Shown here: positions 10,952 through 23,479 of the stretch, in pieces | Position numbering within the stretch: the stretch's first letter is position 1 | Layout of the letters: each line of letters opens with the position of its first letter | From: Warburgia ugandensis | Taxonomy: Eukaryota; Streptophyta; Magnoliopsida; Canellales; Canellaceae | Assembly (NCBI GenBank): GCA_035236585.1 | Contig: CP141139.1 | Location: forward strand, 33,923,217-33,987,216 | Direction of reading: 5' to 3' | Length of the DNA: 64,000 bases | Position numbers and translations under genes: made by a program | The notes under the pieces: generated by a model | Database searches by the model: none | Told to the model about the DNA's origin: nothing | The model's input: the letters and a program-made list of their open reading frames with translations, nothing else

Positions 10952-13900
10952 CCAGGTTTTATCCTTTCACAACCAGTTTAGCATGTCCAAGGGTCATAGA
11001 CAATAGAGAAAATCAAGAAGAAGTAGTATAAATAGAAGTAGTAGAGATGACTACTTCTATTTGAGGACTACAATATTAATGCACAAGGCAGTTCACCATA
11101 AATAAATAGGTGAAACACAGCTTGGTTTAATAAATAATTAGGTAGAGGATAGTGCAACCATTATCCAAAATCTAGTCTAAGATGACTTAAGGATTAAGGA
11201 TTGTTGTGTGGTGCAAATATGAAAACTCATATATGGATCATATTATGATGATGATGATGAAGGAAGATGTTCGTGAACTTGTTAGTAGATAGATCTAACC
11301 TATAATAGATTAATCTCACCAAAGATGAGAACATCGAAGAACCTAGATAGCTATCTTACCATCATAAAGAATATCAGAATATGAGTACACTGTCACAAGG
11401 ATATGATATAAGTATGATAGGGGATGTAAAAGATAGACTTTGAGAAGATGTTGATGATAATCTAAGAGGGATGAGAATGAAAGATGATATTAGGAGATGA
11501 CTGTGACTCGTACTAGGTCACAAAGGTATGGATCCTGAAAGACTTAGCTCAATTTTGGATACCTTCATTGGAGACTCATGAAGAGTGAAGTGATATCGAA
11601 TAATAACTACCTAAGTATTATGGAGCAAATCAGAAGATGTATACAAGTGACATATTATGTGATCAAGAGAAACATAACACGAGTATAATAGGGAAATGAA
11701 TTCGACCGAGTTATCAAAAGATTTTGATGATAATGCTAAGGATGATAATAGATTGATCCTAACATGAACTTGTAAGAAAAGTATAGCATGATCAAAAGGT
11801 CAATGCCATTATTAAGACATTATATGAATTTTATTGAGGCTATAGGCAATTGAGGATTTCAATGATCTTAAGACAGTTTAGAATTTCTTAGAAGCAGTTT
11901 ATCATATTTGTTAAGTAAAGGAGTAGATGTAGTATCGATTATATGCAACAAAGCACATGAAGACATTGATCTAGGTAGACAAAAATGAGGATTTTGAAGA
12001 AAAGAGAGAAAGAGATAGAGATGCAACTATAAGTATTCGATGAATATTGAATATTCAAAAGAAGGAGATCATGACTATATGAAGATACATACAAATCTTT
12101 CATCTTGAATCGAGTGGGAAGATAAACCAATCAACTTCGAAGGAATGATGATAGATGAGTTGGTGATCTTATTGTAAAAGAGTATAAAAGAGAAAAAGCA
12201 TATGGGGTTTAAGACTTTGAGTAGAGTATCGAATTTCAAGAAATTATGCGACAAGAAATTTTCAAAGAGGAATGGTGACCAATTAGAAATTAAATTCTAC
12301 AAATGGTTTGATATCAATTATTACAATTAGATTCTTATCAGATCCATTAGCTTATGGGGAACACCAATGGATATAATCCATAAAAAGGAAAATTTGGTGA
12401 TATCCCACCTTGCCAATAAAATATATTGAAAAAGGAATTAAGCCGGGACAGTGACTTGTCCATTTAGTAAGAAGGGTACCATCAAGGATCAAATTGAGGT
12501 CTTACTATCATAGATTGGAAGAGCAAATATCTTAAAACCATTATTTAGTCATTACCTTTAGAAATCTTGTTGACTAAAATAAGGGTATCCCACCATATTT
12601 AATCAAGTATGCTAGTATCTATGAGTTAGTAGTTGAAGTTATATACTCAAAGGGATGTTATAAGTCTTTAGACTTGAGTTTTCCTTAAAAAGAAAAGTAC
12701 TTGTTAGACTAAGTCAGTTGAGGGTATGAGGTCAGTTGATGAGGACAGTAGCAACTGAGATAGGAGCAAAAATAAGAAGTGATCTAAACCAATGTGACAG
12801 ATTTTTCAAATCTTAATGGCTACCATGACAAGGTGAAGAAATTACTTTGAGTCTGAAAAATACTGTTGACTTGGATTGAAAAGAAAGGTAGATAAGTACC
12901 GATCACTTTAGAGACCCTTGAGCTTATGACAAAGATATATCTGGAAAGAGATCAAAAGGTAATCAAATAAAGTCTTTCTATGTGTCTACAAAAATGTTCT
13001 ATGCTTACTTGAGTGTTTTTCAAATTTGATGATTTAATAGCTTCAGCATAACTTGATGTAGTAGTTATTGAATGAGAACTGCTATTATAAGCTAAGTATG
13101 AGGAGGCACTTGAAGGATAAAATTTGAGGAATTGAGAAAATCACTACTTATGAGGATACCCCTTGACAATACAGACTGCATGATTGACAATAAAGCCTTG
13201 ATAAAAGATTGCACAATATATTAACATAGGGGATGGAAGGAGAAAAGGTGAGATGGCTAGCACACTATAAGGTGAAGATTTAATGTTACATTGCCTTTAG
13301 ACAAATAGTTAGTTGTTATGAGCATATGCCAAGTACGAAAAATCAATTGAAGGAATTTCTTAAGGACTAACCCTACCGGATTGAGTATAGAACTTTTGGA
13401 CTAAAAGGTTACGAAGAAAACCATCAAGCAAGGAAATGATAAAGAAGATAATGACAAAGGATTCAACCATGTAAGGATACTCGGTTATGAATAAGAGACT
13501 TTTTGCATAAATGGGAACATTGTTGGAAATCCTAATAAATTGATGAGAATAGTGAGATAGGCCTCTAGACGAGAACATTTGACCGTGATGATGAATTAAC
13601 CACAAAATATTTGACATGAGTATGCATAAACTCTTCAAGGAGAAAAGCATTTGATGACTTCAGCATCTATGAAACTTGAAAAATAGTTCAGATATCCTAA
13701 TCGTAATATAAGATAGTATTAGTGATGGAAGACACTACTAATTGGTTTTCATGATTTTATTTTGAATATAACTTTGGTCGAGGAATAAAGTCACATATGG
13801 AAAAGGACAGACAGTTGAAATTCAAAGTTAATCAAGGGTTTGGCTGTAGAGCACATGATAGCATGTCAGTTATTGAAATATCTTGGGGACAAATATAAAA

Positions 13901-14409
13901 GATAAGAAGCAAAGTTAGACACAATAGAAAGAAGGTAATTTTTTTGGACTCTTACTAATGACATATAACCAACCATTAGAAGGAGATGTGGATAATGAAG
14001 AGATCACTAGATAAAAGACAAGAAGAAAAAGGGATTATCCTATAGGAGAAATAAGATCATATAATCTCAAAGAAGTATGGAGTAATTTATACATGAATAA
14101 AGAAGCATGATCTTACGATGAGACTATCCTATACATTATGAGAAAAGTATAGGCATCTAAGGATTTTGAGATAGATGAATTACAGCTAGAAACCGGTATT
14201 GTTAAACTGGCATGTATGGGAGTATGCATCAGAGTACGCAGCGAAAGCGGCCCTTATAGGTAAAGCCTTATAGAAGGAACAATAAAAATGATAAATTGAG
14301 GTTGAGCCTAGATTTGATTCTTAAGGGGGGAATGCATTCACTAAAAAGTTATCTAAAGGACAAGATACCTTGAAGATGATAATTTATGGAAATTCGAGGA
14401 TGAAATTCT
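10952..14409 (+). other. non-coding retroelement interior
   Basis: A-rich on the plus strand. The start (about 10980-11040) resembles a gag leader, with runs of AGAA. No gag, protease, RT, RNase H or integrase motif could be recognised in any sense frame; the longest minus-strand frames are shadows. The interior ends with two purine-rich tracts. This is consistent with a LARD interior or with extreme decay. Confidence 0.6.
14324..14334 (+). other. second polypurine-tract-like motif
   Basis: TTAAGGGGGGAATG lies about 90 bp before the 3' LTR. It is a better polypurine tract than the one at the LTR edge, and similar to the typical end of plant gypsy elements. Confidence 0.4.
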
Positions 14410-14424
14410 TTTAAGGGGTAATAA
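14410..14424 (+). other. polypurine tract
   Basis: TTTAAGGGGTAATAA directly precedes the 3' LTR start TGTAATACCC, in the position where plus-strand DNA synthesis is primed. Confidence 0.65.
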
Positions 14425-17025
14425 TGTAATACCCAAGCAATTTACGCTATTTTTAACAAAAATGAATTGGACATTCTATAGGAAATGAAAAGTTCACATT
14501 TTGGAGATAAGGGTATTTTGATCATTTCACTATTCACCTGGACTGGACCTAGAAATTTGGTCCTAAAAATGGTACCATTAGGTGCGTCTCAGAAAAAGGA
14601 ATCCAACAAGACCAAAATCACCCAAAACGGAGTTAAAATGAGCAAGTTATGGCACTTTGAAGTTCAGGGGCAAAAATGTAATTTACATTAAAAACGGATT
14701 TAGCCTGAGAAACACAAGGGCCCGTTTTGATACGGGCACCCCTCTTCTTCAGCCTCCTAGAGGGTTCTAGAACGGTGGTGTTTGGAAGAGAAACCACAGC
14801 CATTCTGGAGGTTTCTCCACCACGTGAATGGCAGTAAGAGCCCCCTCCAGAACCCTCTTATAGCTCTATAAATAGAGCTCTTGGGCACCTCTAATGATAG
14901 CCCAAAAGCTTGGGAAAAACCCTTCATGGAGAAGCAAACAAGAGGAGAAAACATGGAGAAAAACCCGGCCACGAACCAGGTATGCCCAAAACCCCTCCAA
15001 ACTCGTCACCCGCTTAGTCCTAGGCTAAGTTTCCCCAAGTTTTTGCATGAAAAATCATGCAAAACAGAGCCCTAGAAAGCCACAAAGGACCCAGGGACGG
15101 TCCCTGGGGCGCACTGGTTCGACAGGGTCGAACCAGGGTGTCCCTAGGATGCCCAGGTCCCTGTCAAACAGAAACGCATGCTGTGCATTGAGAAAACTGG
15201 ACGGGCGCGTCCGTGGACACGCCCGCAACTGAAAACGATGGGCAGAAGCCAGAGCATCTGCAGACGCGCCCGCTGGGGCACATGCCGCTGACGCGGAATG
15301 CGTTAGCGTTCTGAGCTTCCACCTCTTAAGGGCCTTTTATGTACATGTGATACTAAAAAGACTATAACTTTAGATCTAGGGCTCCAATTGAAGCGTCGCG
15401 AAAGGCGTTGTGTCCGTGTCGATGACGCGGACACACCCAAACCATAAAATACTTGATCAAGGCCCAATCTAAGGTGGGCAGGACCCTTAGACTATGATAG
15501 TGGAGCAGGGCCACTAAACCTTTGTAAACCTGATGATACCAAGGCCCAGTTAGGACCTTAGGACACCCATAGGCATAAGGATGAACCCTTAATGCCTAAG
15601 TAGTGAGATCAACCACTCTAAAACCTATAGAAATAGGCCAAACTAACCTTGTTCCCCTAAACCATGTTCAGGAGTATACGAAGCCAAAGGGGCTTGCGTG
15701 ACCAAACCAGGTAGGTGCTCTATTGCTACTAGACTTTTAAAAAGAGCCCATGATTGTTATAAATGCATGATTTAAGTATAAGTTATATGACTTGTTTAGC
15801 ATGACTTAGTTTTATAAATGAATTCAGCATGCTTATGACAAATACATTATGCTTAGACATGTTTTGCAAACAATTGCATAGACATGTTTTGCAAACAATT
15901 GCATATATTGCATGATTTGTGAGTATTGAGTTCTTGAAAAATTGCATGTCCTTGAGGGTTACCAAAAGACGTTGGGTAAGCAGTTGTGAGGGCTAGGCAG
16001 TTGTGAGGGACCCAAAGAGGACAGGTTTTGAAAAAGAGGTTTTTCGCTTGTTTGATCTTATATGATTTGGGCTAATAAGCTCGTGGGCGCTATGTCGAGA
16101 GGTCTGGGTTGGCCTCCAGCCTCTACCACTATTAGGTGGATTGGTATCAAGCCCAAAAAGGGCATGTCCCTGCTTCGACTGCATGTGGTATAGGGGCTAC
16201 CACTGGTGTCACAGCACTGGGTCGAAGTGTCATATGTCCCGTGGAGGCATATGCCCCTATGTCCCTAGGTACCCGGGGACCACACGGGGGCGAGGTCGTG
16301 GGCATAGTTGGGCCCTATGGTTTGAGGATTTACTTGCATTTGCATATGGCATGACATGAGGTTGGTCGACCATACCAGATATCCATGAGTTGGATTCAGT
16401 TGAGCATCTTAAGTATATCATTATGTTTATGATATATATATGATATTTTCGACTTGGATTATGCTATTCTTTAAGTCGTCAGTATTCCAATTCGACAGTG
16501 GTTTTTAATATCGATATTGAACATGGTTGTTCAAACATGCACATGTTTTAAAGAGCATATGATTTTAAACATAGCATGCATTGTAAAACTAGTAGTGATA
16601 GACTCCTACCGAGTATAGTATATACTCACCCTATCCTTAACACTTTTCAGGATAGTTTCATTCAAGAGTAGAAGACGCCTATGTTAGTGCTACGAGCAAG
16701 AAAAATTGAAAGGAGACAATCATACATGTAAGTAAACACTCTACCCTTTGGACATGTATTTGTATTTATTTACAATTTGGTGAATTTGTGTCTTTGTATT
16801 TGGATAGACCTGGGAAAAAACATTTATGATTTCTAAAGTTTTTCAAAAACTACTTTGGTTGTTGTGAAAGCAAATGACACTCGGGGTTTTTTAAATAAAT
16901 TTAAATGAAAAGATTTTTCTCTGCATTGCATGGTTTTTATAAAATGGTTTTCAAATAGGGATGCATCCCGCCTTAGGAATTAGATCTTGCATTTAAAAAT
17001 GCTTGGAAAAACTCGGGTCGTCACA
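14425..17025 (+). repeat. 3' LTR of the LARD-like element
   Basis: 2,601 bp, starting TGTAATACCCAAGC and ending GGGTCGTCACA. It carries an intact TATAAATA and a single copy of the 146-bp segment duplicated in the 5' LTR. Confidence 0.93.
14867..14874 (+). promoter_or_regulatory. TATA box of 3' LTR
   Basis: TATAAATA inside the palindromic context GAGCTC-type flanks (AGCTCTATAAATAGAGCT). The solo LTR has the same sequence at 37413-37420 on the minus strand. Confidence 0.75.
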
Positions 17026-17030
17026 AAGAT

Positions 17031-18156
17031 GGAAGCAAACTCCTTTTTGGAAATGACATCTTATGCATATACTTCCATCCTTTTATAGAGACACCCCTTG
17101 TTTTATTTTAAAAATAGTAATGGTACCATACTTTCTAAGTTAACACATAGTGGGTTCTTTTGTTAGCATTGTATCCAATAATGCTAACAAGAGCCATCCT
17201 TGGGCCCACCATCTAATAATTTTAGTCATTTTTTATTTTTCTTATTTTCTTTGTCTATAGATAAGTAATGTGGTACAATAAAAACTAGAATGAAAAAAAA
17301 AAGAAAAAAAAAAAAAAAAAGAAAAAAAAGAAGGCAGTGATTTCCAAATTAACTCCCTATAATCAAGCAAAGAGGTGATTTCATTTGGCTTTAAAGTGTC
17401 ATTGTTATCATTTGTCTAGTGAAAAGTAGAAAAATTAGAGTTTCGAAGACTATAATGCAATGGGAGAGGCTTCCCTTTCCAAGTTCTAAGTGTTGTTTTG
17501 AGGTTTTGCATAGTTTTATTAAGGGATCATAGTTTCCTTTTAGGATTTCCATGGCAATATAGGTATCATCAATATTCATGATTGTTATCTGTCTTTCTAA
17601 GGATTAAGACTATTTTTGAGTTGAACATTTTGGCATTCAAGCATATGAGTTTTTTTTTAGTGGGTTTTTTTGGCATTTGAATGTAGGAAAAGGAGCATTT
17701 GTTGTTTTCTATAACTCACATATAGAGTGTAATGTGCAGTTCTAATTTTCTCTTCTTTCTTAAGAATGCTTGAAAAACAAAATGGTGTGTCATTAATTAT
17801 TGCGCTAAAAGATACGATGTTTTTCTTATTTTATTCATTTTGAAAAGCTATGGATAGAAAATCATGAAACTATTTGGTATATTGAGTGATGCCACTACTA
17901 AAGAAAGATGCAGTGCCAACATCAATTTGTCATATTTTTAATTCTATATCAATATTTTTTCTTTTCATTTAGAGATGGGTCAAATCCCAAGCAAACCAAA
18001 TCATTCTAGTTTTGTTCATTAGTTTAATTGTATTTTATCTTCTTTCAAAATACTACAAAATAAAAAGACAAAGAGTAGTATAGCTTATCAAGGTTCTTTA
18101 TGGATCTTTTATCCTCTTCTTTGATTTATTGGACGTGAGTAAATGTATTGCTTGCT
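17031..18156. other. intergenic with A-rich tract
   Basis: AT-rich. An A-rich run interrupted by single G bases lies at 17292-17332. No gene was recognised. Confidence 0.5.
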
Positions 18157-18268
18157 TTATGGACCTTTTCTCCACCAATAATTTATATGAGTTTATTAAG
18201 GTTTTCTTTACTTTACGGACCTTTTCTCCACTTGTAATTGATATAAGTTTATTAAGGTTTTATTTACT
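18157..18268 (+). repeat. 56-bp tandem duplication
   Basis: Two slightly diverged copies (18157-18212 and 18213-18268) of a unit containing GGACCTTTTCTCCAC and TTTATTAAGGTTTT. Confidence 0.75.
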
Positions 18269-21200
18269 TTACTCTCTTACTTTTTTTATGAGTCTGTTTT
18301 GTAGCTATGGAACATTCAATATGACTATACACTACGGTGAGACCTTTGTTAGCAATCATAACTTGGGCTACAAAAGGGGCTTAGTTGTCAAGTTCATTTC
18401 TATGGCCATGTCATTTTGTTATTCACCCATTTTGACATTTTGTTCAAAAATGACAGTAATTTTTTTATAAAAATTCTTTAAAATGAGAGATATATACCAA
18501 ATCACTATGAAAATAAAATTAATAAAATATACACTCATTCTAGCATATAAAACATTTAATCAAGTATAAAATTACTAATAATGCAATCTAATATTTATTG
18601 ACTAATAAGCATAAACAATCAATACTCAAAAACAAAATATAATGACATATACTCATGAAACACTACATTCAAAAACATATATGTCATGAACACAAACATT
18701 TTACATACAAAAGAAAATTCCAATGTCATATACTCATTAAGTAATCCGCAAGTAGTTAACTGAACCAAGAGAGTATCCATTCAAGTTCGTTGTATCCTTT
18801 CTATTTACATGACAATACCAAATATATTAATATTACATAGCTATAAATTCAATATATACAGAATAACTAAATTTGATTATAAATGTCATTCAGTTAGAAC
18901 TATTGCACATGTAGTGTAAGTTGTGTTGCTTAAAGATCTAAGTCTAACTTCATTAGTTCAAAAAGACCACCAATGGATTAACTGCTATGAAGGCAAAAAA
19001 GGTAATACTTCTCAAAGTGCTAAGGGCAAATTGATTGGCCATTCCCATATATCTTCATAAAATTTGGATGAGTTCTCATGCTGTGGCTATGGCATGTTTC
19101 TCCTAAAGACAACAATCTGGGAAGCAAAACTAGGTTCTTGCGCCATATGATCCCTTTAAGTTCTACCACAAGCTCAAACAATGTAGTTCACATAATTGAT
19201 CAGTCACAGAACCACATTACTAATGTACTTATCATTATAATTAGAGTTTGACACCTCAAACCTTATTACATAAATAGTCATCTCATAAATAAAAATATAT
19301 TCTAAAAAAGGCAGCTCTTCACTTTATCTTCTACGATGTAGGCAAAGTTCTCTCCTCCCCACTTCTAAGCTTTTCAAGATGAATTTGCATTTTTATTGTA
19401 AGTTGATATACACCATACCTAATAGATAAACCTCGATCACAAACTTGAAAACCATGACATGTAGCACACACATGCTTGAAAACCTTTTTTTTTTGCGTGA
19501 ATGTAATAAAATAATGCAATTATACCTTAGTTGTTCTATGATGTGCACTTAGAAGCATTCATAAGCATTTCTATATCATAAATTCATGTAAATAGATAAT
19601 CACATTAACATAAGTCAAGTAAATTATGATTATGAAAATTTTAAAGTAATCGTTTAGTAAAAACCATAACATCAGCACTTTAGCCAACAAAATATCTCAT
19701 GCCCTTTTGCACCTTGGCAATTATGTCAGCCAATTAGTCATGCCCATCCCAAGTTCATCTTACATAGAACCATGGTTCATCTAACGTTGAACCATTATGT
19801 GACTCCCCAAGAGACCAAAACAAAAATCTCAAGGGACTCATTACACTCACAACTAGCTCACTAAATCATGTGCCTGCCAGTATCCTAGGGCGACTTCAAA
19901 CACATCCTCATGGGGCTCAAGGACTATCATGAAAGGATGTTATGAGTCACCTATTGTTGTCTCTACCACCAATCAAGAAATTGACACTTTTTGGCATTGG
20001 ATACACTTCCACCCTTTGGTGTCAAGGGTTAGGAGGCCAACCCTTAATAACCCCTTAACATAGTTCCAACCAACATTTTAACTTGTTTAAAACATATATT
20101 CAAGGTATCACTATACCCTATATCTCATATTTCAAAATCTCATCAAGTATATGATTTACAATCTTCTTCTTCTTTTTTCTAGAACTAAAATCCTACCATC
20201 TTATTTGCTAATACCAAAAACATTCCAAAAGAACATTTAGAAAACTTCTCTTTTGGAGGTCTTAGAAATCATGCTTGGCAAGTATATTTAACTTGCTACA
20301 AATCACATTTCAAGCATGCAACTTGGCTAAGAAAATGTTGCTTATGTGAACCATTTTACTCAAACAACTCATGTTATCAAATCTTGATTTTCATGTATTT
20401 TTTGAAACATAGGAAAACTGTTACTTTCAAAAGAAAGTTTAGTAGTTAAAACATAGTTTTTCAATCCATCTTTTGAAAACCTAAAATTTATATTTTCAAT
20501 GCACATATAAGTAATAAAACATCACTTATATGGAGATTATGAAATCTCAAAACAAATATTATACTAAAATTGTTAGAAGTCATGCATAGTTTTTGAATTT
20601 ATAAAGTCATTCTCTTCTAATAGTCCTCGTGCTAGAAAATCCTTTCATCACATGGAGATCTCATTCATCATAGGAACCAATGCACAAGATACTTGACTAT
20701 TGATTCTAGGTATCAATTCACTTTAAAACCATTACACTCATGGCATGTCATCTATCCAACCTATTGATCTATGGATCAGTTTTTAAAGGTGTCAACTTCA
20801 TTTGTCCATTTCAAATAGTATGGAACATCAATCAAGTGCACAAAGATATATCAACATGCCACTTCTTGATCAATTAACTATGTAGAAGTTGAAAACATAC
20901 TTGAAACCCAAACATTGTACATGATAAATAGCACCAATAGATGATGTGCAACACTTTATTTGGGTGAAATGAATAATGATTTTTCAATTCAAAATAGAAC
21001 ACACGGGTGATTTCAACTCATGGGAAAATAGTGATTTACATATTCATACATATGTTTAACGAATTCGACATCATAACATAGTAGTTTAAGCTCTCAACTA
21101 GAAATTTTGGATATGGTAACAATGGCTTGGATGTAAAATTGCATGAACATGTTTAAAAGCCTAAAATGATGCATATCTATCTTGTATCCATAGTCAAAAA

Positions 21201-22977
21201 CTAGATTCTAAAATTTCCATGGTTATGCGCAAGATTTCCATCATAAAGAATAGATCTTCTATTGTGATAAATGGGGCTGATCATCATGTGCATGCTATTT
21301 ATATAGTTTTCCTTCAAAAAATCAATCTACCTAGAATGTTAAAGGGTATCCCAAGATCGTGTACAAGTTACTTTTGCATGTGTTAGATCAGTCTATTTAG
21401 CAATGATAAAAGGTACTTGTGACCATGCACATGATATCTTTACATGTAAACTTGCATGCGTAACATCAATTATTTAACATATTACATGGAATTCTTGTTG
21501 TGCATATCACCATCTATAAAGGATCAATCATGCAAAATCCAATATAAGAATGGTTTATCATGGGCATGTAAAAACATGCTTAGAAATGCCCATCACTAAC
21601 TAAGAGAATAGTTAGGAAAGAGTAACAAAAATCATCCAATCCATCATGCTCAACTCATGTAACCATTAGTCATTTATTATATAAGAAAATATCATGATTG
21701 AATCTTCAAAATCTTATGAAAAGTAAAGAAAACTTCGCAGCTCGGATCTACCTACCTCATTGAGGGATTTGTTGCGCTTCCTCTTGAGCTTTTCCCTTAT
21801 TCCTTTGTACACATTTTAATGTCTTAGATCACTTCTCCAAGTTGTCAAAGTGGAGGGGCTGTCTCCTCCTCCCCTCTTTATCCCTATCGCTTTCTCCCAT
21901 TCTTTCTCTCTCTCTTTCCCCAGCCCAAGACAATGCACTTGTAGGAGGCGTTTTGGATTGTTTCCCATTTGATTTGGGATTCCTTCTATTTGTTGCATAA
22001 TAGATTATCTGAAGCTCTTATTTCCTAAATTGTGACTCTCTATATTCTAATTTTAACATATTCTCTAAATTCACTCTCTAATTCCAATTACTTTTTTATA
22101 TTCTATTATTTTATTTTCTTAATACACTTACTAATCCCAAATATAAATTGATTCTCCCAATATTTCAAATTAGCTAAAAATGTATCCTTACAAGGCTCAA
22201 TGAATCTAGATGTTTTAATTAACTTGGCTACCTAATTTGACAACTAAGCGAGTCCATCCAAATGTCTTTAAATCTAAATTTAGAAAGGGGTGTCATTATC
22301 AACATAAAATTTTACTTTGTTCATAACTTCAATCTCCACCTTTGAATTTTAACCATCTTGTTATTGTTGAATTGCTCTCACCAAGCTTTGTCTATCAGTA
22401 GAGGTCTCATTGTCAAATTATTTAGTTTTGTAAAATCTTAATTTTTGAATTTTGAATAAACTGTGGGCTTTTTATTGGTCATAAAAATGATATAAAATTT
22501 TAGGATATTATATAAAGAACAAAGAAATACTATCATTCCCAAATTTAGGATATCACCTAGCTAGATTTGATCTCTTCATCTTGTTCAAAGGCAATATGAA
22601 CAATATAAGATCAAGATACATAGGAAGCTATGAGAAGAAATTAAGACTTGAGAAATAGAGGAAAATGAGAAATCTATCAAATGATTTATACATGTGAAAG
22701 AATACACAAAAAATCCCTCAAATAGAGCTATCCATTACCTTGATGCTATTCTTTAACCTTTAACTTAAAGAGAGAAAAAAAAGAGAGCCTTAAATCATCA
22801 TTTGCAAGTTGGGACGTGGGAATGGAATAATGAACAAGAACAACCCTATTCATAAAGTGTAAAACCCTATGAAAAATATGCCCTAAGTCACTCCTTTTTA
22901 CTTTTCCGATCAATTTGGGATTCCAATATAACCATGGTTAATTTCAAGGATCTTTTGGTGAAGTGGAGAGAAATGTG
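18269..22977. other. intergenic, nothing firmly recognised
   Basis: About 4.7 kb of AT-rich DNA with no supportable gene. Parts of 19700-22330 have short phrases reminiscent of a reversed LTR of the 8186-type family (for example AAGGGGTGTCATTAT near 22286), but the match is too weak to call. Confidence 0.4.
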
Positions 22978-23018
22978 TTTTTTATTTTTTTATTTTTATT
23001 TTTTATTTTTATTTTTTT
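22978..23018. repeat. T-rich low-complexity tract
   Basis: Runs of T broken by single A bases. Confidence 0.9.
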
Positions 23019-23479
23019 GCATGTTTTTCAAGTTTTATGAGAATTTAATCACAATATATGTTTGGCACCAAAACACCAAAAGTTTACCTAAATGATCAAA
23101 ATAGTTAAATAATAGCACAAAATATAATGAAATGTTTTAGAGATTTTGTTTTATTTATCATATCAAAACAAATTTTTTTGGCCATTCAAGCCATAATAGA
23201 AAGAAAGTGACAAATAAGATTGGGGGTACAAAAGCAGTAGAGGATCAGGATCAAGATAAATTATTACTTGTAATCTTACTAAGATTTGTGAGATAGAAAG
23301 GCTACAAAAATATCAAGGCTTTTCACTTTAAGTATGGAGGAGTGACAAATACCACTGGAGATAGAGTAATTTTTCTAAGGGCAATATCTCAACATTGGTT
23401 AAAGGTTTGCCTATAAATAGCAGAATTGATGTCTACATAGAGCATGGTGTTGAGAAGGGGAGTTACTAATTGATGAGAC

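Larger units (their letters stand above)
8181..17030 (+). mobile_element. complete LTR retrotransposon, non-coding interior (LARD-like)
   Basis: A full retroelement bounded by AAGAT duplications at 8181-8185 and 17026-17030. The LTRs at 8186-10937 and 14425-17025 start TGTAATACCC and end GTCGTCACA. A tRNA-iMet primer site follows the 5' LTR after two bases, and a purine-rich tract precedes the 3' LTR. The 3,487-bp interior holds no sense-strand frame of even 60 codons. The motif around 14391-14418 (ATTCGAGGATGAAATTCTTTT then AAGGGG) is like the end of pol in plant chromoviruses of the Tekay/Del type, so a Ty3/gypsy origin is inferred. Size and lack of coding fit a LARD mobilised in trans; an old decayed autonomous copy is the alternative. 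The LTRs differ by eye at roughly one base in fifteen to twenty, so insertion is not recent. Confidence 0.9.

Noticed and set aside
18129..18470. 113-codon plus-strand frame
   Set aside because: It spans a 56-bp tandem duplication in AT-rich DNA, with a hydrophobic low-complexity translation and no recognised family.
19690..22330. Possible very old reversed LTR of the 8186-type family
   Set aside because: Only short phrases agree (near 22286 and 22320). No ends, TATA box or target duplication could be fixed; it would need an alignment.
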